From NCBI GenBank assembly GCA_036381835.1, contig DASVCA010000025.1, positions 1-64,000 on the forward strand: a DNA stretch of 64,000 bases, written 5' to 3'. This document shows, in pieces, positions 33,735 to 42,865 of the stretch. This DNA is from DASULK01 sp036381835 (GTDB lineage: Bacteria > Actinomycetota > Actinomycetes > Mycobacteriales > Micromonosporaceae). The notes under the pieces are model-generated. The model did no database searches and was not told the origin of the DNA. It saw nothing but the letters and a program-made list of their open reading frames with translations. Position numbers and translations under genes: made by a program. Every line of letters begins with the position of its first letter. Within the stretch, counting starts at the first letter, position 1.

Positions 33735-35612
33735 GTGCCACCGACGCTCGACCCTGGTGTGAACGTTCCCGGTGCCACCGACCCCAGCCGGATCAGGAAC
33801 TTCTGCATCATCGCCCACATCGACCACGGCAAGTCGACGCTGGCCGACCGGATGCTGCAGCTCACCGAGGTGGTGGAGCCGCGGCAGATGCGCGCCCAGT
33901 ATCTCGACCGGATGGACATCGAGCGGGAACGGGGCATCACGATCAAGAGCCAGGCGGTCCGTATGCCGTGGACCGTGCGGGACGGCGAGCGCAAGGGCGA
34001 AGCCGCCGTCCTGAACATGATCGACACTCCGGGGCACGTGGACTTCACGTACGAGGTCTCCCGCTCGCTCGCCGCCTGCGAGGGTGCGGTCCTGCTGGTC
34101 GACGCGGCGCAGGGGATCGAGGCGCAGACGCTCGCCAATCTGTACCTCGCGCTGGAGAACGATCTGCACATCATCCCGGTGCTGAACAAGATCGACTTGC
34201 CGGCTGCGCAGCCCGACAAGTACGCCGAGGAGCTGGCTCGCCTCATCGGCTGTGAGCCGACCGACTGCCTGCGGGTGTCGGGCAAGACCGGCGAGGGGGT
34301 CGCCCACCTGCTCGACGAGATCGTCCGGCAGATTCCCGCGCCGACCGGGGATCGGCATGCCCCGGCGCGCGCCATGATCTTCGACTCGGTCTACGACGTC
34401 TACCGTGGGGTCGTCACCTACGTGCGGGTGGTGGACGGGCGGATCGAGGCCCGGGACCGGATCAGGATGATGTCCACCGGCGCGACTCACGAGCTCCTGG
34501 AGCTGGGGGTCATCTCGCCGGAGATGCAGAAGGCCGCCGCGATCGGGGTCGGCGAGGTCGGTTACCTCATCACCGGGGTCAAGGACGTCCGCCAGTCGCG
34601 GGTGGGTGACACCATCACCATCAACGCCCGCCCGGCGACGGAGCCGCTCGGCGGGTACAAGGATCCGAAGCCGATGGTGTACTCCGGTCTTTATCCCATC
34701 GACGGCTCCGACTACCCTGCGTTGCGGGACGCGCTCGACAAGCTCAAGCTGAACGATGCCGCGCTGAGTTACGAGCCGGAGACCTCGGGGGCACTCGGGT
34801 TCGGCTTCCGCTGCGGCTTTCTCGGCCTGCTGCACCTGGAGATCATCCGGGAGCGGTTGGAGCGGGAGTTCGGCCTCGATCTGATCTCCACCGCGCCGAA
34901 CGTGGTGTATCGGGTGGTGATGGAGGACGGGCGGGAGATCACGGTCACCAACCCGAGCGAGTACCCGTCCGGCAAGATCGCGGCCGTGTACGAGCCGGTG
35001 GTGCGCGCCACGGTGCTCACCCCGAACGACTTCGTCGGCGCGGTGATGGAGTTGTGCCAGGGGCGGCGGGGCACGCTGCTCGGCATGGACTACCTGTCGA
35101 CCGATCGGGTGGAGCTGCGCTACAACCTGCCCCTAGCGGAGATCATCTTCGACTTCTTCGACCAGTTGAAGAGTCGTACCAAGGGTTATGCGAGCCTCGA
35201 CTACGAGCCGTCCGGCGAGCAGTCGGCGGACCTGGTCAAGGTCGACATCCTGTTGCACGGTGACGCGGTGGACGCGTTCAGCGCGATCGTGCACAAGGAC
35301 AAGGCCTACAGCTACGGCGTGTCGATGGCGGCGAAGTTGCGCAACCTGATCCCACGCCAGCAGTTCGAGGTGCCGATTCAGGCGGCGATCGGCAGCCGCG
35401 TCATCGCCCGCGAGACCATCCGTGCGATCCGCAAGGACGTGCTGGCCAAGTGCTACGGCGGCGACATCACCCGCAAACGCAAGCTGCTGGAGAAGCAGAA
35501 GGAAGGCAAGAAGCGGATGAAGATGGTCGGCCGGGTGGAGGTTCCGCAGGAAGCGTTCATCGCGGCTCTGTCGACGTCGGAGACCGGAGAGGGCAAGACC
35601 GGCCGGAAGTAG
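33735..35612 (+). CDS. lepA: Elongation factor 4 (LepA), ribosomal back-translocase
   Basis: A 625-aa translational GTPase. G1 is in IIAHIDHGKSTLADRM (27-40). ERERGITIKSQAVR is the switch I region, NMIDTPGHVDF G3 and VLNKIDLPAA G4. Domain II/III and EF-G-like parts follow. The LepA-specific C-terminal domain ends in YGGDITRKRKLLEKQKEGKKRMK. It starts at GTG in a 137-bp gap that diverges from the APH-like gene; the leader has a 6-bp hairpin (GGCCGG / CCGGCC). Confidence 0.97.
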   Translation: MPPTLDPGVNVPGATDPSRIRNFCIIAHIDHGKSTLADRMLQLTEVVEPRQMRAQYLDRMDIERERGITIKSQAVRMPWTVRDGERKGEAAVLNMIDTPGHVDFTYEVSRSLAACEGAVLLVDAAQGIEAQTLANLYLALENDLHIIPVLNKIDLPAAQPDKYAEELARLIGCEPTDCLRVSGKTGEGVAHLLDEIVRQIPAPTGDRHAPARAMIFDSVYDVYRGVVTYVRVVDGRIEARDRIRMMSTGATHELLELGVISPEMQKAAAIGVGEVGYLITGVKDVRQSRVGDTITINARPATEPLGGYKDPKPMVYSGLYPIDGSDYPALRDALDKLKLNDAALSYEPETSGALGFGFRCGFLGLLHLEIIRERLEREFGLDLISTAPNVVYRVVMEDGREITVTNPSEYPSGKIAAVYEPVVRATVLTPNDFVGAVMELCQGRRGTLLGMDYLSTDRVELRYNLPLAEIIFDFFDQLKSRTKGYASLDYEPSGEQSADLVKVDILLHGDAVDAFSAIVHKDKAYSYGVSMAAKLRNLIPRQQFEVPIQAAIGSRVIARETIRAIRKDVLAKCYGGDITRKRKLLEKQKEGKKRMKMVGRVEVPQEAFIAALSTSETGEGKTGRK

Positions 35613-35693
35613 ACGCTCGGCCGCCTGTTTCGGATTCCTCGTAACGGGTACAAAGCGGTCACGAAACCGAGCCCGAAGGAGGAGGGCCGTGGC

Positions 35694-35972
35694 GTGACGG
35701 TAACCGGAATCATCAGCGCGCTCATCGTCGGGTTGATCATCGGCGCGCTTGGCCGCTTGGTCGTTCCCGGCCGGCAGAACATTCCCATCTGGTTGACCAT
35801 GCTGATCGGGATCGGGGCGGCGTTGCTCGGCACGGTCCTCGCGCGGGCGATCGGCGTGGCGCAGACCCGCGGATTCGATTGGACCGAGTTGTTCTTCCAG
35901 GTGATATTGGCGGCGATCGGCGTGGCGCTGGTGGCCGGGATGGCGGGACGGCGCGGGGTCAGTCGATACTGA
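35694..35972 (+). CDS. GlsB/YeaQ/YmgE-family small membrane protein
   Basis: A 92-aa protein with three hydrophobic helices and the transglycosylase-associated (GlsB/YeaQ) pattern GLIIGALGRLVVPGRQN. These proteins are linked to stress responses, but their mechanism is unknown. The GTG sits 7 nt after GGAGGG. A second GTG at 35689 with better spacing to AAGGAGG opens only a two-codon frame (GTG GCG TGA) overlapping the real start. Confidence 0.82.
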   Translation: MTVTGIISALIVGLIIGALGRLVVPGRQNIPIWLTMLIGIGAALLGTVLARAIGVAQTRGFDWTELFFQVILAAIGVALVAGMAGRRGVSRY

Positions 35973-36007
35973 CTCATGACGGTCGCCGATGCCGGATCAC
36001 CCCTATC

Positions 36008-36032
36008 GTAAAAGAAATTTTCCCACTAGGGT
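36008..36032 (+). promoter_or_regulatory. AT-rich promoter/operator candidate before ABC importer genes
   Basis: An AT-rich run (GTAAAAGAAATTTTC, 36008-36022), exceptional for this GC-rich DNA, sits against a -10-like TAGGGT (36027-36032). The GAAA/TTTTC core is nearly palindromic. It could be the operator of an unlinked sugar regulator such as a ROK or LacI protein. Confidence 0.4.
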
Positions 36033-36077
36033 GCGGCTGCAGAAGGTTAGTGCCAGAATCGGCGCGAGGGAGTAGCC

Positions 36078-37367
36078 GTGACAAGGTGGAACAGGCTGGC
36101 CCCGGTGACCGCAGCGGTCGCATCTGCCGCGATGCTGCTCGCCGGGTGCGGTGGATCGGATGACGACAGGGCCGCTGACACCAGCAGACTCGTGGTCTGG
36201 ATGATGGGCGACGGCAACGAGGCGCAGACCGCCTTCCTCGACGAGGTGGAGGCCGAGTTCCGGCAGAAACATCCGGATACCGACGTGGTCGTCCAGTACA
36301 TCCCGTGGTTGGAGGCGTCGAAGAAATTCCAGGCCGCGCTGGCCGGCGGCGAGGGACCGGACGTCACCGAGGTCGGCAACACCGACACCGCGGGCTGGGC
36401 GGCACAGGACGCCTTCGCCGACCTGACCCCACGGCTGAGCGGCTGGGCGGAGGCCAAGGACATCGTGCCCGGTCTGCTGCAGAACGCGCAGCTGGACGGC
36501 AAACAGTACGGCATCCCCTGGTACGCCGGGGTGCGTGGCGTCTTCTACCGCAAGGACTGGTTCGACGCCGCCGGGGTCAAGCCGCCGACCAGCTGGGATG
36601 AGCTGGTGACCGTGGCCAAGACCCTTCAGGCGAAGTACCCCGACAAGTACGCGATCGCCCTGCCGGGCAATTCGGAACTGCCGTTCTATTCGGTGCTCTG
36701 GTCCGCCGGGGCGGAGATCGCCACCAAGAACGGGAACACCTGGGACTCCGGTTACGACACGCCCGAGGCGCAGCGCGCGGTCAAGGCCTGGACCGAACTG
36801 GTGACCGTGCACAAGGTCGCTCCGCCTGCCGCGGCCGGCTGGAACGAGGTGGACGCCCGTACCCAGTTCGCGACCGGGCAGGCGGCCATGGCGTTCGCCG
36901 GGCACTGGCAGCAGGGCGCGATGACGAAGGACAACCCCGACCTGGAGAAGGTGTGGGGCACCTTCGCGATCCCCGGGCTGGACGGCAAGCCTGCCCCGGT
37001 GTTCGCCGGCGGTTCGGACATCGCCATCTGGAAGGACAGCCAGCGGCAGGACCTCGCCTGGGACTACCTGACCGTCCTGCTCAGCAAGAAGTACGCCCAG
37101 AAGTGGGCGGACAGCCTCAAGTTCTTCCCCGTCTACCAGGACCTGCTGTCCGGCGGCGGCTACGCGGCCGACCCGATCATGGCACCGTTCGCCGAAGCCA
37201 TGCGGAACGCCAAGATGACGCCGGTCACCCCGCAATGGGTCGAGGTCAGCAAGAACCGCATGCTCACCCAGAGCATGAACACCGCGGTCATCCGCGGGCA
37301 GAAGACCGTCGAGCAGGCGACGACGGAAGCCGCGGCGGAGATGGACAAGATCCTCAACGCCGAGTGA
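36078..37367 (+). CDS. ABC sugar-importer substrate-binding lipoprotein
   Basis: A 429-aa extracellular family 1 solute-binding protein. The signal peptide has the lipobox LLAGC with C24. LVVWMMGDGNEAQTAFLDEVEAEF opens the fold. GIPWYAGVRGVFYRKDWFDAAG, MAFAGHWQQGAM and DIAIWKDSQRQDLAWDYL are typical of carbohydrate-binding members, and VEQATTEAAAEMDKIL closes it. The sugar is not evident. It starts the three-gene importer cassette. Confidence 0.92.
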   Translation: MTRWNRLAPVTAAVASAAMLLAGCGGSDDDRAADTSRLVVWMMGDGNEAQTAFLDEVEAEFRQKHPDTDVVVQYIPWLEASKKFQAALAGGEGPDVTEVGNTDTAGWAAQDAFADLTPRLSGWAEAKDIVPGLLQNAQLDGKQYGIPWYAGVRGVFYRKDWFDAAGVKPPTSWDELVTVAKTLQAKYPDKYAIALPGNSELPFYSVLWSAGAEIATKNGNTWDSGYDTPEAQRAVKAWTELVTVHKVAPPAAAGWNEVDARTQFATGQAAMAFAGHWQQGAMTKDNPDLEKVWGTFAIPGLDGKPAPVFAGGSDIAIWKDSQRQDLAWDYLTVLLSKKYAQKWADSLKFFPVYQDLLSGGGYAADPIMAPFAEAMRNAKMTPVTPQWVEVSKNRMLTQSMNTAVIRGQKTVEQATTEAAAEMDKILNAE

Positions 37368-38356
37368 TGACCACTCTCGTCCGCGACGAACCCGAGGCCG
37401 CCGGCGCGCAGCAGGTCCCCGCGCGCCGGCGGCGCCGGCGGGTGGACCGCCTGCCGTACCTCCTGCTCCTGCCCTCCCTTGTGATCATCGGCGTCCTGCT
37501 GCTCTGGCCGCTCGGGCAGGTCGTGGTCATGTCCTTCTTCGACCTCGACCACGTACGGCAGATCCAGGGGCGGCGCGAGTGGCCGTTCGCCGGACTGGAC
37601 AACTACCGGGAGATCCTCGGCGACCCCTTCTTCCGCACGGTGCTGCGCAACACCGTGCTCTTCGCCGCCGTCAACGTGGCGATCACGATGGTTCTGGGCA
37701 CCCTGGTCGGTCTGCTGCTCAACCGGCTGAGCAGCAGGATGGCCGCCGTCGTCGGCAGTTGCGTCATGCTGGCCTGGGCGACTCCGGCGTTGATCGGGGC
37801 GATCGTCTGGAAGTGGATCTTCGACGACACCAGCGGCCTGGCGACCTGGGCGCTCAACGCGCTCCCCGACGGGTTGTCCGAGGCGCTGTTCGGCCGGTCC
37901 GACTGGACCGGCTACGGCTGGTTCAACTCGCCCTTGCTCTTCTTCTCGATCCTCACGCTCGTGGTGGTCTGGCACTCGTTCCCGTTCGTCGCGGTCAGCG
38001 TGCTGGCGGGCCTAAAGAGCGTGCCGAGCGAGCTGTACGAGGCGGCGCGCGTCGACGGTGCCGGTCCGTGGCGGATCTTCTGGTCGGTCACCTTCCCGAT
38101 GCTTCGCCCGGTCTTCGGCATCCTGGTGGTGCTCTCCACGATCTGGGACTTCAAGGTGTTCACCCAGCAGTTCGTCCTGGCCGGCGGGACCCACGACCGG
38201 CCGACCTTCATGCTGAGCATCTACTCGTACGCGATGGCGTTCTCCCCACCGCCGAAATACAGCCTGGGATCGGCGATCGCGGTCATCCTGACCCTGATCC
38301 TGCTCGCGGTGACCGGGTTCTACGTGCGCATGCTGCTGCGGCAGGAGGAGCGGTGA
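37367..38356 (+). CDS. ABC sugar-importer permease (MalF/UgpA type)
   Basis: A 329-aa inner-membrane protein with about six transmembrane helices after a basic N-terminus. LLLLPSLVIIGVLLLWPLGQV is helix 1. The EAA loop ELYEAARVDGAGPWRIFWSVTFP contacts the ATPase. The ATG overlaps the preceding TGA by one base; a GTG one codon earlier is also possible. It partners the next gene. Confidence 0.93.
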   Translation: MTTLVRDEPEAAGAQQVPARRRRRRVDRLPYLLLLPSLVIIGVLLLWPLGQVVVMSFFDLDHVRQIQGRREWPFAGLDNYREILGDPFFRTVLRNTVLFAAVNVAITMVLGTLVGLLLNRLSSRMAAVVGSCVMLAWATPALIGAIVWKWIFDDTSGLATWALNALPDGLSEALFGRSDWTGYGWFNSPLLFFSILTLVVVWHSFPFVAVSVLAGLKSVPSELYEAARVDGAGPWRIFWSVTFPMLRPVFGILVVLSTIWDFKVFTQQFVLAGGTHDRPTFMLSIYSYAMAFSPPPKYSLGSAIAVILTLILLAVTGFYVRMLLRQEER

Positions 38357-39183
38357 AGCGTCTCGCGCTGAACGCGGCCGGAGGGCTGGTCGCCCTGTTC
38401 GCGGTCTTCCCGGTCCTCTGGATGATCTCCACGTCGCTCAAGCCCAGTCGGGAGATCTTCTCCCGCACACCGCAGCCGGTGCCGCGTGAGCCGACCCTGG
38501 AGCACTACCGCGGCATCCTCTCCGGCGACCTGATCCCCGGCCTGTCGTTCCTCGACGCCTTCCTCAACAGCGCCTTCGTCGCCGGTGCCACCGTCCTGGC
38601 GAGCGGCCTGGTCGCGTTGCTCGCCGCCACGGCCGTGGCCCGGTTCCGGTTCCGGCTGCGGACATCCTTCCTCATCATGCTGTTGATCGTGCAGATGATC
38701 CCGCTGGAGGCGCTGGTCATCCCGCTCTTCCTGATGATTCAGCGGCTCGACCTCTACGACACGTCGGCCAGCCTGATCCTGACGTACCTCGGCTTCTCCC
38801 TGCCGTTCGCGGTGTGGATGCTGCGGGGCTTCGTCGCCGCCGTGCCGAAGGAACTGGAGGAGGCGGCCGCGATCGACGGGGCGAGCCGGGGGCAGATCTT
38901 CTGGCGGGTCCTGTTCCCACTGGTCGCGCCCGGACTCGTGGCCACCAGCATCTACTCGTTCATCGTGGCGTGGAACGAGCTCATCTTCGCGTTGACGTTC
39001 ATCAGCGATCAGACGCGCTACACCCTGCCGGTGGCGATGACCTACTTCTTCGGACGCGACGACACCGCCTGGGGGCCGGTGATGGCGGCTTCGACGCTGC
39101 TCACCCTGCCGGTGATGATCTTCTTCGTTCTGGTGCAGCGGCGGATGGTCGCCGGCCTGGTCGCCGGCTCGGTCAAGGGCTGA
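38353..39183 (+). CDS. ABC sugar-importer permease (MalG/UgpE type)
   Basis: A 276-aa membrane protein with six helices. FPVLWMISTSLKPSREIF is near the N-terminus and the EAA loop ELEEAAAIDGASRGQIFWRVLFP is near 170-190. The GTG overlaps the stop of the first permease (GTGA), so expression is coupled. No ATPase, sugar hydrolase or regulator gene is adjacent; a shared ATPase such as MsiK is the usual solution in actinobacteria. Confidence 0.93.
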   Translation: MKRLALNAAGGLVALFAVFPVLWMISTSLKPSREIFSRTPQPVPREPTLEHYRGILSGDLIPGLSFLDAFLNSAFVAGATVLASGLVALLAATAVARFRFRLRTSFLIMLLIVQMIPLEALVIPLFLMIQRLDLYDTSASLILTYLGFSLPFAVWMLRGFVAAVPKELEEAAAIDGASRGQIFWRVLFPLVAPGLVATSIYSFIVAWNELIFALTFISDQTRYTLPVAMTYFFGRDDTAWGPVMAASTLLTLPVMIFFVLVQRRMVAGLVAGSVKG

Positions 39184-39184
39184 G

Positions 39185-39206
39185 GGCCGCCCGAGCGGGT
39201 GCGGCC
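39185..39206. terminator. Hairpin after ABC importer genes
   Basis: GGCCGCCCG pairs with CGGGTGCGGCC around an AGC loop with one bulged T. It lies between the permease stop and the end of the convergent minus-strand gene. Confidence 0.5.
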
Positions 39207-39208
39207 GG

Positions 39209-40066
39209 TCAGGAGAACACCTCGGCCACGACCAGATCCCTGGTGGAGGTGTCCGGAGCCCGGGACCAGGCACCGTCCCGGGCGGTCCAGCGCAGCCCGC
39301 CGTACTCCACCCGCTTGACACCGTGGTCGGCCGCGTGGGAAACCAGCCAGTGCGCGTACTGCCAGCCGCTCCGTACGTCGGCGACCGGCACGGCCACGCC
39401 GAGCATCTCCGCCGGCGTGGCCGTGGTGAGCCGGCCCCAGTCCAGGATGAGCTGATCGGCCAGCGCCGTCGCCGCGGCGCTGCCGCGGACCGCCGGCCTC
39501 CTGAGCACCGAACACGTCACCGCACCCTCGGTGCGGCCGGCCAGCGCACCGGCGAGCAGGGCGGCGTCGGCGGCCCACTTCTGGTAGGCCTCCGGGAAGG
39601 CCGAGCGCTGCACCGCCTGTGCCGCGTCGGTCACCCGCATCCGCTCCCAGCCCCGCACCCGCTCCAGCGCCGCGTAGAACCGTTCGGCCGCGTACCGCGG
39701 GTCCATGATCTGCTCGGTGGTGCCCCAACCCTGGCTCGGTCGTTGCTGGAAAAGGCCGAGCGAGTCGCGATCACCGTAGGGCAGATTCTCCAGACCCGAT
39801 TCCTGCAAGGCCGTGGCGAGTGCGACCACGATCGCCTGCTCCGGCAGGTGCCGCCGGAGGCCGACCGCGGCGATCGTGGCCGCGTTGGCCATCTGCTCGC
39901 CACTGAGCCGCAGCCTGCGAGTGTCCGCATCGGCGTGATGCGGGCCGCTCGCATACACCGTGCACGTCCTGCCGATCGGTAGGTCGCCGACCCGACCGCT
40001 GAGGTAGAGCGCGAGGCCGGCGAGCAGCCCGAGCGCCAGCACGGTCGCCACGACTCGACTTCGCAA
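39209..40066 (-). CDS. Secreted lysozyme-like protein, actinobacterial family
   Basis: A 285-aa protein. A basic N-terminus and hydrophobic helix (4-23) form a signal anchor or signal peptide. A lysozyme-like segment follows: ATALQESGLENLPYG with a possible catalytic Glu at 89, then SLGLFQQRPSQGWG at 102-115, which resembles lytic transglycosylase/goose-type motifs. The remaining ~150 residues are unassigned. It may cut peptidoglycan outside the membrane, or be a degenerate member. TTG start chosen because GGGGG lies about 6 nt upstream and it keeps the basic n-region; a GTG 6 codons later is possible. Confidence 0.7.
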   Translation of the reverse strand: MRSRVVATVLALGLLAGLALYLSGRVGDLPIGRTCTVYASGPHHADADTRRLRLSGEQMANAATIAAVGLRRHLPEQAIVVALATALQESGLENLPYGDRDSLGLFQQRPSQGWGTTEQIMDPRYAAERFYAALERVRGWERMRVTDAAQAVQRSAFPEAYQKWAADAALLAGALAGRTEGAVTCSVLRRPAVRGSAAATALADQLILDWGRLTTATPAEMLGVAVPVADVRSGWQYAHWLVSHAADHGVKRVEYGGLRWTARDGAWSRAPDTSTRDLVVAEVFS

Positions 40067-40112
40067 TTCGTACCCCCGGACGGATCCGCGAACCGTAGGC
40101 GATCGCTGGGCG

Positions 40113-40895
40113 CTATTCCTGGACCCAGGCGGGCTGCCGTTTCTCCCGGAAGGCCAGCGCGCCCTCGCGCCCTTCGTCGGACAGGAAATAGCCGAGGGAC
40201 ATCTCGGACAGTTGGGCGAGCTCTTCCCGGATCGTCGCGGCCGGGGTCCGGCGCAGCAGGGCCTTGGTGCCGACCAGCGCGTTAGGACCACCGTGCAGCA
40301 GTGCGCGGCAGTAGGCGAGGACGGTCGAGTCCAGCGCGTCCGCGGGCGTCGCGGTGGTGACCAGGCCGATCTGCGCCGCCTGCCGGCCGTCGAAGGTGTT
40401 CCCGGTCAGATAGAACTCGGCGGCGGCGCGCTGGTTGAGCCGGGGTAGCACGGTCGCCGAGATGATGGCCGGGATGACACCGATCCGCACCTCGGTGAAG
40501 GCGAAGGTGGCGTCCTCGGTGCAGACCGCGATGTCGGCGGCGGCGATGAGACCGAGGCCGCCGGCTCGGGCGGGGCCACCGATGCGGGCCACCACCGGCT
40601 TCGGGAACTCCCACACCGCGGCGAGGACGTCGCCGAGCTTCGCGGCCGGCACCGTGCCACGCTCGCGGGCCGCCGCGGTCTCCTTCAGGTCGACGCCCGA
40701 GCAGAAGACCGGCCCGGTGTGGGAGAGCACCACCACGCGGACGCTGTCGTCCTCGGCCACTTCGGCCAGCGCCGCCAACAGTTCGGTCATCAGCGGCGTG
40801 GACAGGGCGTTGCGGTTGTGCGGGCTGTTCAGGGTGAGGGTGGCCACACCCTGGTCGGTCTCGACCCGGACGAGGGGCTCAGCAGCGCCGGTCAT
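40113..40895 (-). CDS. Enoyl-CoA hydratase/isomerase family protein
   Basis: A 260-aa crotonase-fold protein. The oxyanion-hole segments are HTGPVFCSGVDLKE near 60-73 and GGPARAGGLGLIAAADIAV near 105-123. The second catalytic glutamate position is near FTEVRIGVIPAIIS. The C-terminal helices are complete. Members hydrate enoyl-CoAs or act on methylglutaconyl-CoA and similar substrates; the substrate is unknown. It diverges from hemW over 76 bp. Confidence 0.9.
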   Translation of the reverse strand: MTGAAEPLVRVETDQGVATLTLNSPHNRNALSTPLMTELLAALAEVAEDDSVRVVVLSHTGPVFCSGVDLKETAAARERGTVPAAKLGDVLAAVWEFPKPVVARIGGPARAGGLGLIAAADIAVCTEDATFAFTEVRIGVIPAIISATVLPRLNQRAAAEFYLTGNTFDGRQAAQIGLVTTATPADALDSTVLAYCRALLHGGPNALVGTKALLRRTPAATIREELAQLSEMSLGYFLSDEGREGALAFREKRQPAWVQE

Positions 40896-40971
40896 GCGAC
40901 GCCTCCGCTCCGCTCGCCGTGCCGTGCCCTCGTCAAGCTGTGCCAGATGCGCATGGAGGCACACTAGCGTC

Positions 40972-42195
40972 ATGCCTGGCGTACTCCCAGAGGGTGAGCC
41001 CGTACCCGCCGACGGATCACTGCCTCCCACCGCGCTGACCGCGGTCGGCCGGCGCGGTTTCGGCGTGTATGTGCACGTGCCCTTCTGCGCCAGCCGCTGC
41101 GGCTACTGCGATTTCAACACCTACACCGCCGACGAGCTTCGGGGCGGGGTCGGCCGCGCGGACTACCTGGACGGCGTGCTTGCGGAACTGCGTCTGGCCG
41201 CCCGGGTGCTGGCCGATGTGCCGCCGCCCCGGGTGGACACCGTCTTCGTCGGCGGTGGGACACCCACCCTGCTGCCCGCCGACGATCTCGCCCGGATCCT
41301 CGATGTGATCGACGCCACCTGGGGGTTGGCCCGGGACGCGGAGGTCACCACCGAGGCCAACCCCGAGTCGGTCACCCCGGAGTCGCTGCGGGCGCTCCGG
41401 GCGGCCGGATACACCCGGATCTCGCTCGGGATGCAGTCGGTCGCTCCCCGGGTGCTCGCCGTGCTCGACCGCCGGCACACGCCCGGGCGGGCCACCGCCG
41501 CGGCCGCCGAGGCACGGGACGCGGGATTCCAACACGTGAACCTCGATCTGATCTACGGCACGCCCGGGGAGAGCGCCGAGGACTTCGCCGCGTCGCTGGC
41601 GGCGGTGATCGCCGCCGGCGTCGACCACGTGAGCGCGTACGCGCTGATCGTGGAGGAGGGCACCAGGCTGGCCGCCCGGATCCGGCGCGGGGAGCTGCCG
41701 GGCCCGTCGGACGATGTCGCGGCGGAGCGGTACCTGGCCGCCGAGGCCGCGCTGACGGCGGCCGGCTTCTCCTGGTACGAGGTGTCCAACTGGGCGCGCG
41801 AGCCGAGCGCCCGGTGTCGGCACAACCTGCTCTACTGGACCGGCGGCGACTGGTGGGGGATCGGCCCGGGGGCGCACAGCCACGTGGGCGGGGTGCGGTG
41901 GTGGAACGTCAAGCACCCGGCGACGTACGCGGCGCGGCTGGCGACCGGGGTGTCGCCCGGGCAGGCTCGGGAGGTGCTGACCGCCGACGAACGTCACGTC
42001 GAGGATGTGATGCTGCGGTTGCGGCTGGCCGCCGGGCTGCCGTTGACGGTGCTGGGCGCAGCCGGTCGGGCGGCCGCGGCCCGAGCGGTCGGAGCCGGGC
42101 TGCTCGAGGAGGGGGCGTTTCGGGCGGGACAGGCGGTGCTCACCCTGCGCGGGCGGCTGCTCGCCGACGCGGTGGTCCGCGATCTGCTGCCGTGA
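40972..42195 (+). CDS. hemW: Radical SAM haem chaperone HemW
   Basis: A 407-aa protein of the HemN/HemW group. The N-terminal FGVYVHVPFCASRCGYCDF holds the 4Fe-4S cysteines C39, C43 and C46. FVGGGTPTLLPADDLARIL and ISLGMQSVAPRVL follow, with the HemW C-terminal domain after about 300. It lacks the fourth cysteine (CxxxCxxCxC) of true HemN, which favours the haem-chaperone role. The ATG was chosen because upstream sequence has no family similarity; a CACACT hexamer ends 6 nt before it and could be a leaderless -10. Confidence 0.92.
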   Translation: MPGVLPEGEPVPADGSLPPTALTAVGRRGFGVYVHVPFCASRCGYCDFNTYTADELRGGVGRADYLDGVLAELRLAARVLADVPPPRVDTVFVGGGTPTLLPADDLARILDVIDATWGLARDAEVTTEANPESVTPESLRALRAAGYTRISLGMQSVAPRVLAVLDRRHTPGRATAAAAEARDAGFQHVNLDLIYGTPGESAEDFAASLAAVIAAGVDHVSAYALIVEEGTRLAARIRRGELPGPSDDVAAERYLAAEAALTAAGFSWYEVSNWAREPSARCRHNLLYWTGGDWWGIGPGAHSHVGGVRWWNVKHPATYAARLATGVSPGQAREVLTADERHVEDVMLRLRLAAGLPLTVLGAAGRAAAARAVGAGLLEEGAFRAGQAVLTLRGRLLADAVVRDLLP

Positions 42196-42214
42196 GCGGC
42201 CGCCTGGCCCGCGG

Positions 42215-42247
42215 CACGGTGGGGCCGGCGGAGCGGACCCCACCGTG
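42215..42247. terminator. Terminator between hemW and DUF4870 gene
   Basis: A perfect 10-bp stem, CACGGTGGGG / CCCCACCGTG, with a 13-nt loop, between two convergent genes. It lies just after the hemW stop. Confidence 0.7.
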
Positions 42248-42249
42248 GA

Positions 42250-42723
42250 TCACTTCACCAGGCGGACGGTCATCGGGTAGCGGTAGAGCGTCCCCTCGTT
42301 GGCCTTCATGCCGCCGATGATGGCGAACACGACGAGCACGAGCCAGGTGATGAACGGCAGGAAGAACAGCAGTCCGAACGAGCACACCGCGAGGATCGAC
42401 GCGAGCACCGTGGCGACGCCCCAGGTGATCTGGAAGTTGAGGGCTTCCACGGCGTGCGCTCGGACGGTCTGCGACTCGTTGCCCTTGACGAGCATGGCGA
42501 TGAGCGGCGCGATGAAGCCGAGGAGGATTCCGCCGAAGTGGGCGAGCAGAGCCCAGGTCTTCTCATCGCTGGTCGCATAGCCGCCGGGGGCGGCGCCGTA
42601 GTACCCGCCCTGCGGCGGCGGTGCGTAGCCGCCCTGGGGTGGCGTGCCGGGCGGCGGGTAGCCGCCCTGGGGCGGGGTGGACGAGCCGGGGGCGTCCTCG
42701 GGGGGGAAGGGAGTTTGTGTCAT
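42250..42723 (-). CDS. DUF4870 domain membrane protein
   Basis: A 157-aa protein. Residues 1-50 are a Pro/Gly/Tyr/Gln-rich disordered tail with repeated PPQGGY units. The DUF4870/Tic20-like domain follows with three to four helices (TWALLAHFGGILLGFIAPLIAML, then QITWGVATVLASILAV and FITWLVLVVFAIIGGMKANEG). Function is unknown. The ATG start has GGGAAGGGAG upstream. Confidence 0.85.
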   Translation of the reverse strand: MTQTPFPPEDAPGSSTPPQGGYPPPGTPPQGGYAPPPQGGYYGAAPGGYATSDEKTWALLAHFGGILLGFIAPLIAMLVKGNESQTVRAHAVEALNFQITWGVATVLASILAVCSFGLLFFLPFITWLVLVVFAIIGGMKANEGTLYRYPMTVRLVK

Positions 42724-42865
42724 GTGGGTCACCGTAGGGGTTGGGATCAAGGGGGCGCTAGCAACCGACCGGGCACGTTCTTCCACCGGTCGTCATCCGC
42801 GCATAGGACGCCGGGTCCGACCAGGGCATTGTTGATCATGCCTGGTTGGCGTCTTCCGGCGTAGA

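Noticed and set aside
36953..37366. Extension of the first permease frame into the binding-protein gene
   Set aside because: The binding-protein frame is clearly coding here; the permease begins at ATG 37367 after its stop.
40435..40971. Upstream extension of the hemW frame
   Set aside because: It lies over the enoyl-CoA hydratase gene on the other strand and has no HemW similarity; the CxxxCxxC domain starts soon after ATG 40972.
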